Below, piece after piece: positions 1 to 6,767 of a stretch of 26,724 nucleotides of DNA (the first letter of the stretch is position 1; each line of letters begins with the position of its first letter). Source of the stretch: Acidobacteriota bacterium. GTDB taxonomy: Bacteria; Actinomycetota; Acidimicrobiia; Acidimicrobiales; SHLQ01. The position numbers and the translations under genes were made by a program. The notes beneath the pieces were generated by a model. The model saw nothing but the letters and a program-made list of their open reading frames with translations. It ran no database searches and was not told the origin of the DNA. The stretch spans positions 1 to 26,724 of the forward strand of contig JADFOM010000004.1 in assembly GCA_022562835.1 (NCBI GenBank), read 5' to 3'.

Positions 1-494
1 AGACGGATGGCTCCGAGTTTGAGGCTTCGTGCGGCCAAGATCCGCGGCCCCTCGCCGCAGACGAACTCGGTGCTGCCGCCTCCAATGTCGACTACGAGAG
101 AGCGCCTTTCGAAGAGCGGCAGTGCCTGTTGTGCGCCGAGGTAGATCAGGCGGGCTTCCTCGGTGCCGCTAATCACGTCGATCTCGACGCCAGCGTCACG
201 TCTCGCCCGATCAATGAACTCGGCTCGGTTGGTCGCCTCACGTACCGCGCTGGTCGCGACCGCGGCGATCCGGGCGTTGTGGCCGTCGGCGAGTTGGCGG
301 TAGCGACGCAGCACCTCAATGCCTCGCCCGATAGCGTCGTGGCTGAGTTCGTCGAGATCACCTGCCCCTCGACCGAGACGCACCGATTCCTTCTCCTTCG
401 CGAGGATGTCGAATCCGCCGTCGGGTCGGAGCTTCGCGATGACGAGGTGCACTGAGTTGGTGCCGATGTCGATTGCCGCGAGGGTCGAGGTCAC
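1..494 (-). CDS. Ppx/GppA family phosphatase (exopolyphosphatase / pppGpp phosphohydrolase), partial
   Basis: The reverse strand encodes the N-terminal part of a Ppx/GppA phosphatase; the C-terminal part lies beyond the left edge. The actin-like ATPase fold is shown by the first phosphate loop (AAIDIGTNSVHLVIAK), the segment AAVATSAVREATN, the SGTEEARLIYLG segment and the second glycine loop DIGGGSTEFV. Family members hydrolyse terminal phosphates of polyphosphate or pppGpp in the cytoplasm; sequence alone does not separate the two activities. I chose the GTG at 494 because it puts the conserved AAIDIGTNS five residues in, as in most family members. An ATG at 536 in the same frame would add 14 residues. 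Neither start has a clear Shine-Dalgarno sequence. The gene is divergent from the kinase-like gene starting at 576. Confidence 0.9.
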   Translation of the reverse strand, partial: MTSTLAAIDIGTNSVHLVIAKLRPDGGFDILAKEKESVRLGRGAGDLDELSHDAIGRGIEVLRRYRQLADGHNARIAAVATSAVREATNRAEFIDRARRDAGVEIDVISGTEEARLIYLGAQQALPLFERRSLVVDIGGGSTEFVCGEGPRILAARSLKLGAIR

Positions 495-562
495 GCCGAC
501 ATCTTGCCGCGCCAGCACCGAAGTGAGACGTTGCATCAGGGCGAGTGCGCCGCGCGAGCGCG

Positions 563-568
563 TACCCT
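563..568 (+). promoter_or_regulatory. Putative -10 box TACCCT of a leaderless transcript
   Basis: TACCCT lies seven bases before the ATG at 576. This spacing would place the transcription start at or next to the start codon. No Shine-Dalgarno sequence precedes the ATG. The call is inferred from spacing shared with other genes in the window. Confidence 0.5.
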
Positions 569-575
569 CGTGCAG

Positions 576-1607
576 ATGATCTCGTCCAGTGAAGAGCCAC
601 CTCTCGGCATCATCGTTAACCCGAAGGCTGGAAGCGATGTGCGTCGCGTCTTGGCGGCTGCCTCAACGACCACGTTGGAGGAGAAGATCTCGATCGTGCG
701 GCGGGTTGTGCTCGGTGCGATCGAAGTCGGGGTCGATCGGGTGATCATCAATCATGATCCGCACGAGATCGCCCGGCGGGCGACCGAGACACTCAATGGG
801 ATCGACATTGACATCGTGCATCGCTCGTTGCATTTCAACGAACAAGACACGATCGAGGTCGCTGGCATCCAACGTAGGGAGGGGTGTGGCGCCGTAGTCA
901 CACTCGGCGGCGATGGTACCAATCGTGCGGCGGTGATCGGCTGGCCCGAGATGGCCCTGTTGCCGATCTCCACAGGCACCAACAATGCGTTCCCGGCCTT
1001 CGTTGAGCCCACGATCGCCGGCACCGCAGCGGGTCTTGTCGCTACGGGCGTCGTCGCCGCCGCTGATGCCACCGATGTGATGGTGGTCGTGCGGGTTGAC
1101 AGCGATGCTGCCACCCCGGTTGGCGATGGGTTGGCACTGGTCGATGCCATCGTGACCCAAGACCGATTTGTCGGATCACTCGAACTCTTCGATCCGCGCT
1201 CGCTGCGCATGGCGGTGTTGGCAAGATCTGACCCGTCGGCGGTGGGATTCGCCAGCCTGGGGGCTCGGCTCGACATTTCAGGGCCAGCATTGGTGCGGTT
1301 CGTCGACCCCGAACGCGCTGAGCGACACGTACGCGTGGCAACCGCGCCTGGCCACTATGCAACGCTCGGAGTAGCAGAGGCAATGCGGCTCGAACTCGAC
1401 GAGGTTGTCGAGTACAGCGGCGGTGGCGTGATCGCCTATGACGGTGAGCGGATGTGGCGTTCGCAACCCGAGCAGTGTTTACGGTTCAGTGTCTGTGCTG
1501 ACGGTCCGGCCGTCATCGATACCGAGATGACCATGCGACTAGCGGCCTCGCAAGGTTTCTTCGAGTCCTCGGGCAGCGGTTTCAGACGCTCGGAAGCGCC
1601 GCCGTGA
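576..1607 (+). CDS. ATP-NAD kinase family protein (AcoX-like)
   Basis: A 343-residue protein with the NAD kinase/diacylglycerol kinase fold. It opens with GIIVNPKAGSD (residues 11-21), has the nucleotide-binding GGDGTN loop (111-116), and then STGTNNAFP (132-140). The last motif is typical of the AcoX branch, often found in acetoin or 2-oxoacid dehydrogenase loci. The substrate of this branch is not firmly established, so I do not call it the housekeeping NAD kinase. The frame stays open upstream to 504, but the ATG at 576 matches the start of the fold and has TACCCT seven bases before it; a GTG at 570 is an alternative. No dehydrogenase complex genes are nearby. The 3' end overlaps the end of the convergent gene by 26 bases, so no terminator lies between them. 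Confidence 0.85.
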   Translation: MISSSEEPPLGIIVNPKAGSDVRRVLAAASTTTLEEKISIVRRVVLGAIEVGVDRVIINHDPHEIARRATETLNGIDIDIVHRSLHFNEQDTIEVAGIQRREGCGAVVTLGGDGTNRAAVIGWPEMALLPISTGTNNAFPAFVEPTIAGTAAGLVATGVVAAADATDVMVVVRVDSDAATPVGDGLALVDAIVTQDRFVGSLELFDPRSLRMAVLARSDPSAVGFASLGARLDISGPALVRFVDPERAERHVRVATAPGHYATLGVAEAMRLELDEVVEYSGGGVIAYDGERMWRSQPEQCLRFSVCADGPAVIDTEMTMRLAASQGFFESSGSGFRRSEAPP

Positions 1608-3270
1608 GAACGTAGCCAGGGTCGTAGAGGAAGCAGGCAAAGACATCGTTCTTCGGTGTCTGAGCGGACCCGACGCTCAACGCGCGGTCCCAATACAGCT
1701 CCTTGTTGGCAGCGCGCGCTTCTGGCATGCAGTCGGCCGCTGTAGTGCCAACCGAGACAACCTCGGCGTCATGTGGATCAAAGCAGTTGCTGAGAACAGC
1801 GCGCTGCCGGTCCCCGCGCGGCAGCACAAGACAGGCACCGGGGAAGGGCTCCGCGATATCGCGTGTCTTGAAAATTCCGAGCTTTACACTGCAACCCAGA
1901 CCCTGTTCCTCGGGCGGTAGTCTTCCAGCGCAGCTACGGGCCAGTCGAAGGTAGTCACTGCTGAACACCGCGACGTGGCGAAGACGGTCACACGACGCCC
2001 AGTCCCCGTCGACGCATCGATCTGCCAACGGTTCGAGCACACGATTCGTCGGACGGGTCATCTCGTCGCGTCCCCACGCCGTCTCGCCATACATGGAGCC
2101 CTGGGTTGCTTCAAGCTTCTTCTCACATCCAAAGTCGTCGCCGCCGCCGCGAAGGATGCGATCGAGCGAGTCATCGATGGCGGCCTTTGACTCGACTACT
2201 GACCGACCCCCCGGCCGCTTGCTCACCATGCCGACCAGGCGACCGCTCGGAAGAAACGCGAACGTTCCGTGAGCGACTTCGGCATCGAGTTTCAATCCCT
2301 GATCGGGTCCAGCCCAACCGGCTTGCGGTCCGGTTGCCTCAACGAAGCGGAGCTTGCCATTGGTATAGACCACAGCTTCGGGTGCGCTGAGTTCGAGCGG
2401 TCCCGCGCGGGGTGGAATGTCGATCGGATCGATGTCGAGTCGCTGATCGAGGATGATGAGAGCGAGGTCTGGGCTACGGGTAGCGCCTATGACTTGACCT
2501 GAGATCTTTTCGCCATTGAAATTGATCGCGACTCGCTGTGAAGGCTCAAGCGCGCTGGAAGGTGCGATTAGCCGCTCGCGGTCGATTGCCAGGGCGACGG
2601 GGGAGTTGCTGCAATCGTTCGCCTTCAGGTCGAACAGGACCGGCTCGAGTCGTTTGGTGAGATCCGGAATCGAGCGAGAGGCGTTCGTCGGAAATCCCGG
2701 TTGATCTTCGAATGCAAGCGGAATCTCTTCATGCGGGTCGTTCCTATTGGCCTTGACGCCTACGAACACCAGAACCGCTACGACCACCAAGCCAAGCGCG
2801 AAGAGGTGGAGAATGTCCGGTCTGTCGTTGCCATTGTTGGAGCTCAGAAACGCAAGGATGCTGCGCCGCTCGGGTTTTTCGTCGTCTTCGGCTGATTCGA
2901 CGTCGATCTCGGCGGTGGGCTCGGGCTGCGTCGGGGCAGTGGGCTCGGGCTGCGTCGGGGCGGTGAACAGGGCATCGAAGTCGAATGGGGAGGGGTCGTT
3001 CGCTTCAGTGTCAGCGATGTCGGCCAACTGGTCGGGAGGCAGGTTTAGACGACTCGTCGAGATCGACGGCTCCGAATCGGCCCCACCGGTGGACGCAGCG
3101 ATCAACATGTTGGCGACGTCGGGCAATGATGTCGCCGTCGCACATGTCGCGTTGTAGATGTCGAGCGCGATAGGGACGATCGAGGTTTCAGGGGCGCGCA
3201 GCTGTGTCCTACATCGGTCGCATCGACCAACACCTGGCTCCTGGGCCTGCCCACACATGTAGCAATGCAT
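1582..3270 (-). CDS. Membrane protein with zinc ribbon, degenerate trypsin-like region and Septum_form-like tail
   Basis: A 562-residue protein of composite build. Residues 1-20 hold a zinc-ribbon pattern, CxxC (3, 6) and CxxC (17, 20), in the predicted cytoplasmic part. A Pro/Thr/Gln-rich linker (about 104-120) contains a twice-repeated TQPEPTAP unit. One membrane helix follows (about 153-172, FALGLVVVAVLVFVGV). Residues about 195-390 resemble the beta-barrel of trypsin/HtrA proteases: SPDLALIILDQ looks like the segment carrying the catalytic Asp, but the His motif is replaced by APSSAL and no GNSGG is present, so it is probably inactive. The last 87 residues (from FPGACLVLP) look like the extracytoplasmic Septum_form domain of actinobacteria, with paired cysteines. 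Function unknown; a cell-envelope role is inference. It is the last gene of a three-gene minus-strand group, 33 bases after the HELIH protein. Confidence 0.75.
   Translation of the reverse strand: MHCYMCGQAQEPGVGRCDRCRTQLRAPETSIVPIALDIYNATCATATSLPDVANMLIAASTGGADSEPSISTSRLNLPPDQLADIADTEANDPSPFDFDALFTAPTQPEPTAPTQPEPTAEIDVESAEDDEKPERRSILAFLSSNNGNDRPDILHLFALGLVVVAVLVFVGVKANRNDPHEEIPLAFEDQPGFPTNASRSIPDLTKRLEPVLFDLKANDCSNSPVALAIDRERLIAPSSALEPSQRVAINFNGEKISGQVIGATRSPDLALIILDQRLDIDPIDIPPRAGPLELSAPEAVVYTNGKLRFVEATGPQAGWAGPDQGLKLDAEVAHGTFAFLPSGRLVGMVSKRPGGRSVVESKAAIDDSLDRILRGGGDDFGCEKKLEATQGSMYGETAWGRDEMTRPTNRVLEPLADRCVDGDWASCDRLRHVAVFSSDYLRLARSCAGRLPPEEQGLGCSVKLGIFKTRDIAEPFPGACLVLPRGDRQRAVLSNCFDPHDAEVVSVGTTAADCMPEARAANKELYWDRALSVGSAQTPKNDVFACFLYDPGYVLTAALPSV
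2915..2962. repeat. 24-bp in-frame tandem duplication
   Basis: Two adjacent 24-base copies (2915-2938 and 2939-2962) differ only at the last base. They encode the repeated Pro/Thr/Gln/Glu unit of the linker before the membrane helix in the minus-strand gene. This kind of slippage repeat may vary in copy number among strains. Confidence 0.85.
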
Positions 3271-3303
3271 CTGTTGATCTCATCGGCTCATGCGCGGCTT
3301 GGT

Positions 3304-3675
3304 TTAGGAGGCGCGCCGCCGTTTCGACCACCTATTGACACGCTCTCGAGCTTCCCGCTCGAACGGAACTGCCAGGTAGGCCGTTCGATGACTGCGCATG
3401 TCCCACAGATTCGCGACATAGTCACGCAGGTAGCGCAGCAGGAATCGGTGCGCTCCCAATCGATGGTATTGCTCGACGTGGATCAGCTCGTGCAGGTAAA
3501 GATCCGGTCGTTCGGTCGGGGTGATACCTCTGCGGATCACGATCAGCGCGCCGAACGTAACCCCCGCGGCTCCTGGCGGCATCACTCTGGAGTACACGAT
3601 GCGAGCGCGGCGTACGCTCTGCTGGGAAACCTCGTCGAACAGTGCCACTTCCTCTTCGCTGAAACGTCTCACCAC
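3304..3675 (-). CDS. Small HELIH-motif protein, putative metallopeptidase-like (DUF4157-like)
   Basis: A 123-residue protein with the sequence LHELIHVEQYHRLG in the middle. HExxH followed by xEQ is the zinc-binding signature seen in DUF4157-type and related short putative metallopeptidases. The flanking text (FGALIVIRR before it, HRFLLRYLRDYVANLW after it) fits that group. There is no signal peptide or membrane helix; the C-terminus is very basic (RWSKRRRAS). Its start overlaps the end of the HAD gene by seven bases, so the two are probably translationally coupled, and the membrane protein follows after 33 bases. Proteolytic activity is not shown by the sequence; the protein is short and may be only a zinc-binding remnant or a specialised hydrolase. 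Confidence 0.75.
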   Translation of the reverse strand: MVRRFSEEEVALFDEVSQQSVRRARIVYSRVMPPGAAGVTFGALIVIRRGITPTERPDLYLHELIHVEQYHRLGAHRFLLRYLRDYVANLWDMRSHRTAYLAVPFEREARERVNRWSKRRRAS

Positions 3676-4361
3676 GAAGCGATCAGCTCGGCGGCCGCCC
3701 CGAGATCATCGACCACGGGAAACTCGACATCATCATCGGACTTCTCGAGCTCCCAGGTGACCGAGTAAGGCACATGGATCGCCCTCCCGCCGATGCCGAT
3801 GACGGGCAAGACGTCGGAGCGAGCCGAGTTGCCGATCATGACGAACTCAGCCGCGCTCACCTGATGTTGTTCAAGGACAGCGGTGTAGGTGGATCGGTCC
3901 TTTTCGGACACGATGTGCACATGATCGAACGACGTGGCGAGTCCCGAGGCCGCCAACTTGGTCTCCTGGTGCATCAGATCGCCCTTTGTGACCAGCGCTA
4001 TGGGTGCTATCTCGGCCAGGCTCACCAGCGCGTCGACGACGCCGGGCAGAACCACGTGGGGTCGAGACAGCAGGTCCTTGCCGGCCGCCATCAGCTTGTG
4101 GATATCGGCGGCGGGAATCTCGCCACTCGAGAGTTCGATGGCGGTCTCGATCATCGAGAGTACGAAGCCCTTAACTCCGTAGCCAAATATCGAGAGATTG
4201 CGGCGCTCGGTTTCGATGAGCCTCTGCGCCACGTGGTCACCGTGTGACCAGCGTGTCATCAGGCGAACGAACTCGTTCTCGACGTCGCGGAAGTAGTCCT
4301 CGTTCTGCCACAGCGTGTCGTCACCGTCGACGCCGATGAGTGCAATCCCGGAGCTGGTCAT
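3669..4361 (-). CDS. HAD-superfamily hydrolase
   Basis: A 230-residue soluble protein with all four HAD motifs. Motif I is DGDDT (12-16), giving the nucleophile Asp12 and acid/base Asp14. Motif II is the Thr in IALVTKGD, motif III the Lys in VSEKDRSTY, and motif IV is reduced to the single Asp of MIGNSARSDVLP. The helical cap between residues about 20 and 95 places it in the subfamily I group of small-molecule phosphatases. The substrate cannot be read from the sequence. It heads the minus-strand group with the HELIH protein and the zinc-ribbon membrane protein. TATCCT lies eight bases upstream of the ATG on the minus strand. It is divergent from the DUF3499-type gene. Confidence 0.9.
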   Translation of the reverse strand: MTSSGIALIGVDGDDTLWQNEDYFRDVENEFVRLMTRWSHGDHVAQRLIETERRNLSIFGYGVKGFVLSMIETAIELSSGEIPAADIHKLMAAGKDLLSRPHVVLPGVVDALVSLAEIAPIALVTKGDLMHQETKLAASGLATSFDHVHIVSEKDRSTYTAVLEQHQVSAAEFVMIGNSARSDVLPVIGIGGRAIHVPYSVTWELEKSDDDVEFPVVDDLGAAAELIASW

Positions 4362-4369
4362 TGCTTCGC

Positions 4370-4375
4370 AGGATA
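4370..4375 (-). promoter_or_regulatory. Putative -10 box TATCCT upstream of the HAD gene
   Basis: On the minus strand TATCCT is separated by eight bases from the ATG at 4361. This would give a transcript starting at or one base before the start codon. Inferred from the same pattern at other genes here. Confidence 0.45.
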
Positions 4376-4431
4376 CTGGCCATCATCGCCTCACCTCTTG
4401 AACGGTCCCTGTGCTCGGACGACCGCGCAGC

Positions 4432-4437
4432 TACGGT
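4432..4437 (+). promoter_or_regulatory. Putative -10 box TACGGT of a leaderless transcript
   Basis: TACGGT is followed by seven bases and the ATG at 4445, with no Shine-Dalgarno sequence between them. It lies in the 83-base divergent region shared with the HAD gene. Confidence 0.5.
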
Positions 4438-4444
4438 TTCAAGC

Positions 4445-5116
4445 ATGCTTCGACGGTGTGGCCGCCCCGATTGTTCAGTCCCGGCTGTCGCTTGCCTCCT
4501 GATCGATCGGCGCGATCAGACCGCTGTGATCGTCGCCGCCGATGACCTCACGGCACCGAACGACGATGGCGTTGCACTGTGCGAGCGTCACGCCGACCAT
4601 CTCACGGTTCCGCTTCAGTGGCGACTGGACGATCGGCGCGCGTCGAAGCCAGGCACCGTGGACCCACCGCAAAGTGGCTCAGACCAGACCGCACGGCCCG
4701 ATTGGTTACCAAAGCGTCATAGCTCCACCAACGACGCGTTCGAAGGCGGATCACTGCTCGATCGGGCCTTCAACGGTCCAGGTGCTTTCTCCGGGTTCGA
4801 GCGGGCTGAGCAGGAGGTCGATGCCACCCCAGAGGGTCTTGGAGCTGGGGTAGAAGGCGATGGGCAGAGCGATGGAAATGACCAGGGTGACCGTGGTCAG
4901 CTCGACGACGGGAATGTCGGGCAGGGTGAGAATCATGCCGATGATCAACACACCGAGCACGGCGGCGAACGTCACGACGGTGTTCATTCCGACCGCACCG
5001 ATGAACTGCCCTTCCCGTCGTTCGAACCGGAATTCGCAACGCGGACACCTCTCAGCCATCGTGAGCCAATGCTCAAACAGGCCGCGCCTTTCACACACAG
5101 GGCAGCCACGGGCTAG
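4445..5116 (+). CDS. DUF3499-type actinobacterial protein, with long antisense-overlapping tail
   Basis: The first about 65 residues match the actinobacterial DUF3499 pattern: RRCGRPDCSVPAVACLLIDRR, then a hydrophobic core ending in CERHADHLTVPLQW. The four Cys/His positions (CxxxxC and CxxH) look like a small metal site. Function is unknown in the family. The frame stays open to a stop at 5116, giving 223 residues, while the family is usually much shorter. Everything after about residue 102 lies opposite the well-supported DUF983 gene (4751-5161). This tail is acidic and low in complexity, as expected for an antisense reading. Either the stop has been lost and the overlap is real, or the extra length is a tolerated extension. 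The start at ATG 4445 is well supported; the end is the uncertain part. The upstream frame to 4340 was left out because it overlaps the HAD start. Confidence 0.7.
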   Translation: MLRRCGRPDCSVPAVACLLIDRRDQTAVIVAADDLTAPNDDGVALCERHADHLTVPLQWRLDDRRASKPGTVDPPQSGSDQTARPDWLPKRHSSTNDAFEGGSLLDRAFNGPGAFSGFERAEQEVDATPEGLGAGVEGDGQSDGNDQGDRGQLDDGNVGQGENHADDQHTEHGGERHDGVHSDRTDELPFPSFEPEFATRTPLSHREPMLKQAAPFTHRAATG

Positions 5117-5161
5117 GCCGGTCCACAACACAGCGAGTATCGACCGGCGCCGCTTTGCCAT
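4751..5161 (-). CDS. DUF983 membrane protein
   Basis: A 136-residue protein with a double CxxC module at the N-terminus (Cys20/Cys23 and Cys39/Cys42) in the setting ARGCPVCERRGLF and AERCPRCEFRFER. Two membrane helices follow (about 57-77 and 84-104). This order is the DUF983 family, whose function is unknown. The ATG at 5161 overlaps the stop of the upstream beta-propeller gene by one base (TGATG), which suggests translational coupling. The reading frame is open further upstream to 5395, but that part lies inside the beta-propeller gene and does not resemble the family. The 3' two thirds are covered on the other strand by the open frame of the DUF3499-type gene. Confidence 0.88.
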   Translation of the reverse strand: MAKRRRSILAVLWTGLARGCPVCERRGLFEHWLTMAERCPRCEFRFERREGQFIGAVGMNTVVTFAAVLGVLIIGMILTLPDIPVVELTTVTLVISIALPIAFYPSSKTLWGGIDLLLSPLEPGESTWTVEGPIEQ

Positions 5162-6696
5162 CAGCCGATCCCGTAGACCGCGCCGGACCGCGTTCCAACG
5201 ATTATCCGGTTGTCCCAAACCGCAGGGGTCGATTCGATACATCCACCGAGATCGAGGCTCCATAGTTCGGTCGGAGCGACGTTGGTGTCGGCCACGTCGT
5301 AACCGTGGAGAACCCCGTCGCAGTCTCCCATCACCAGCACGTCGTCGACGATGACGGGTGATTGCCAGAGATGCCAACCCAGGTCGAGAGTCCAACGCTG
5401 GTCACCGGTCTTTCGGTCAAAGGCGATGACACCCTGATCCATCGTCGCCACGATCACGAGATCTCGATGTAGGGCGGGTGTCGCCCAAACACCGGTGTCG
5501 AGGCCTCCGCGCGCAGCTGCACCCCAGACGAGTGGATCGTTCGGGCGGGAGGGATCAAGTTTGAGAACTTGTCCTACCTCTTGGCTTCGCTTATTGCCTC
5601 GTTCATATTCGACTCCCACATAGAGCATGCCCTGCTCATCGATGGTGATCGAAGCATCTATGTCGTCACCTGCCCAGTAGCGAAAGACCCGCTCGGGGGT
5701 TTCCCCTTCGGCCAAGCCAGCGATGTCCCAACCCTGGACCAATCCCCCGCTGTTAGCGAAGTAGAGGGTGTTGCCGCTGATTGCGACGGAGTTCTCGATC
5801 GAGACATCGTTGCCGACTAGGTCGGTCAATTCCTCATCCCAGCCTGGCGCGTTGAATATTAGTTCGGGATCGACGACGACAGTTCCGTTGTCGTCGTAAT
5901 CGCGGTTGAGTTTGACGATGTGGATCTGACTGTTCTCCCCACCTTCGAACATGTAGTCGTCGACGATCAGCGGCGAACCATCCCAGTCGTCGTTCCACAA
6001 TGTCGGCGAGACCACATCGGCACCGAGCGACCAGAGTTCCCGGGCAGCGTCGCCGTCGAACGCGATAACGCGGAGGAAGTTGTCCCTCGAGCCCACGTAG
6101 AGCAACGGGTAGCCGTCGGGATCGACCGATACCGATCCCTTGATGATGTCGCCGGTTGGAAATGGCTCGAGCAGGTCTTGACCTGTCTCAGCATCGAGGA
6201 AGTGAACAGCTCGGTCATAGGCCCCGAACGCAGCCCAGGTGGTGCCGTCGCGTTCCCAGATCGACGGCTGGCCGGTCCAACCGGTGCCACACCACTCCTT
6301 AGACTCCGATCCCACCGAGGAGATCGAGCACATGGAACCAGCGGTGGGGTAGCGCCACTGAATCTCTGGTTGGGCGGGTACCGGCCCGGCACCATAAAAG
6401 CTGCGGGCCGCGTTCCCGCGGAATGTAAGCAGCCCGTCGACCGTGTCGCCGAATGGCTTGCCGCTGTGCTTGGGATTGACCCAGCCGCCGTAGGTCGTCG
6501 TCGTTGGCGCTGGCGCTACGGTCGTCGGGGCACTTGCATTGGTCGCGGGCGTGTGGGGCAAGGTACTCGAAGGTGCGTTCGACACGACGCTGTGGTCGCC
6601 GGCCCCGTCGGCTTGGATAACGGCGACGACCACAGCGGTTGCAGTGACCGCGAGGACCGCCGCAGCGAATGTGAACCATCGTCGGAGCATGGTCAT
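5161..6696 (-). CDS. Secreted or membrane-anchored PQQ-type beta-propeller protein
   Basis: A 511-residue protein. Residues about 8-28 form one hydrophobic segment behind basic residues (LRRW), acting as a signal anchor or signal peptide. A Ser/Thr/Pro/Ala-rich linker follows (about 40-70). The rest consists of repeated blades of the PQQ-like/YncE type, for example WAAFGAYDRAVHFLDAETG, VIAFDRKTGDQRWTLDLGWH and VLHGYDVADTN, ending in VGTRSGAVYGIG. Such proteins act outside the membrane as scaffolds or sensors; no PQQ-dehydrogenase catalytic signature is evident, so cofactor binding is doubtful. ATG at 6696 is used; a second ATG two codons later is equally possible. It overlaps the DUF983 gene by one base. 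Confidence 0.82.
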   Translation of the reverse strand: MTMLRRWFTFAAAVLAVTATAVVVAVIQADGAGDHSVVSNAPSSTLPHTPATNASAPTTVAPAPTTTTYGGWVNPKHSGKPFGDTVDGLLTFRGNAARSFYGAGPVPAQPEIQWRYPTAGSMCSISSVGSESKEWCGTGWTGQPSIWERDGTTWAAFGAYDRAVHFLDAETGQDLLEPFPTGDIIKGSVSVDPDGYPLLYVGSRDNFLRVIAFDGDAARELWSLGADVVSPTLWNDDWDGSPLIVDDYMFEGGENSQIHIVKLNRDYDDNGTVVVDPELIFNAPGWDEELTDLVGNDVSIENSVAISGNTLYFANSGGLVQGWDIAGLAEGETPERVFRYWAGDDIDASITIDEQGMLYVGVEYERGNKRSQEVGQVLKLDPSRPNDPLVWGAAARGGLDTGVWATPALHRDLVIVATMDQGVIAFDRKTGDQRWTLDLGWHLWQSPVIVDDVLVMGDCDGVLHGYDVADTNVAPTELWSLDLGGCIESTPAVWDNRIIVGTRSGAVYGIG

Positions 6697-6704
6697 TCCG
6701 TCCG

Positions 6705-6710
6705 AGCGTA
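6705..6710 (-). promoter_or_regulatory. Putative -10 box TACGCT upstream of the beta-propeller gene
   Basis: On the minus strand TACGCT is followed by eight bases and the ATG at 6696. A purine-rich stretch (GGACGGA) directly before the ATG could instead act as a poor ribosome site, so leaderless use is less certain here. Confidence 0.4.
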
Positions 6711-6767
6711 GTTGCGGGCCGGCCTGCTACGGGACCAATCCCTGATGGTTCAGGACAATTTCCAAGC

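Noticed and set aside
5920..6711. A 263-codon open frame on the plus strand
   Set aside because: It lies fully opposite the beta-propeller gene, has no family resemblance, and its composition is that of an antisense reading in GC-rich DNA.
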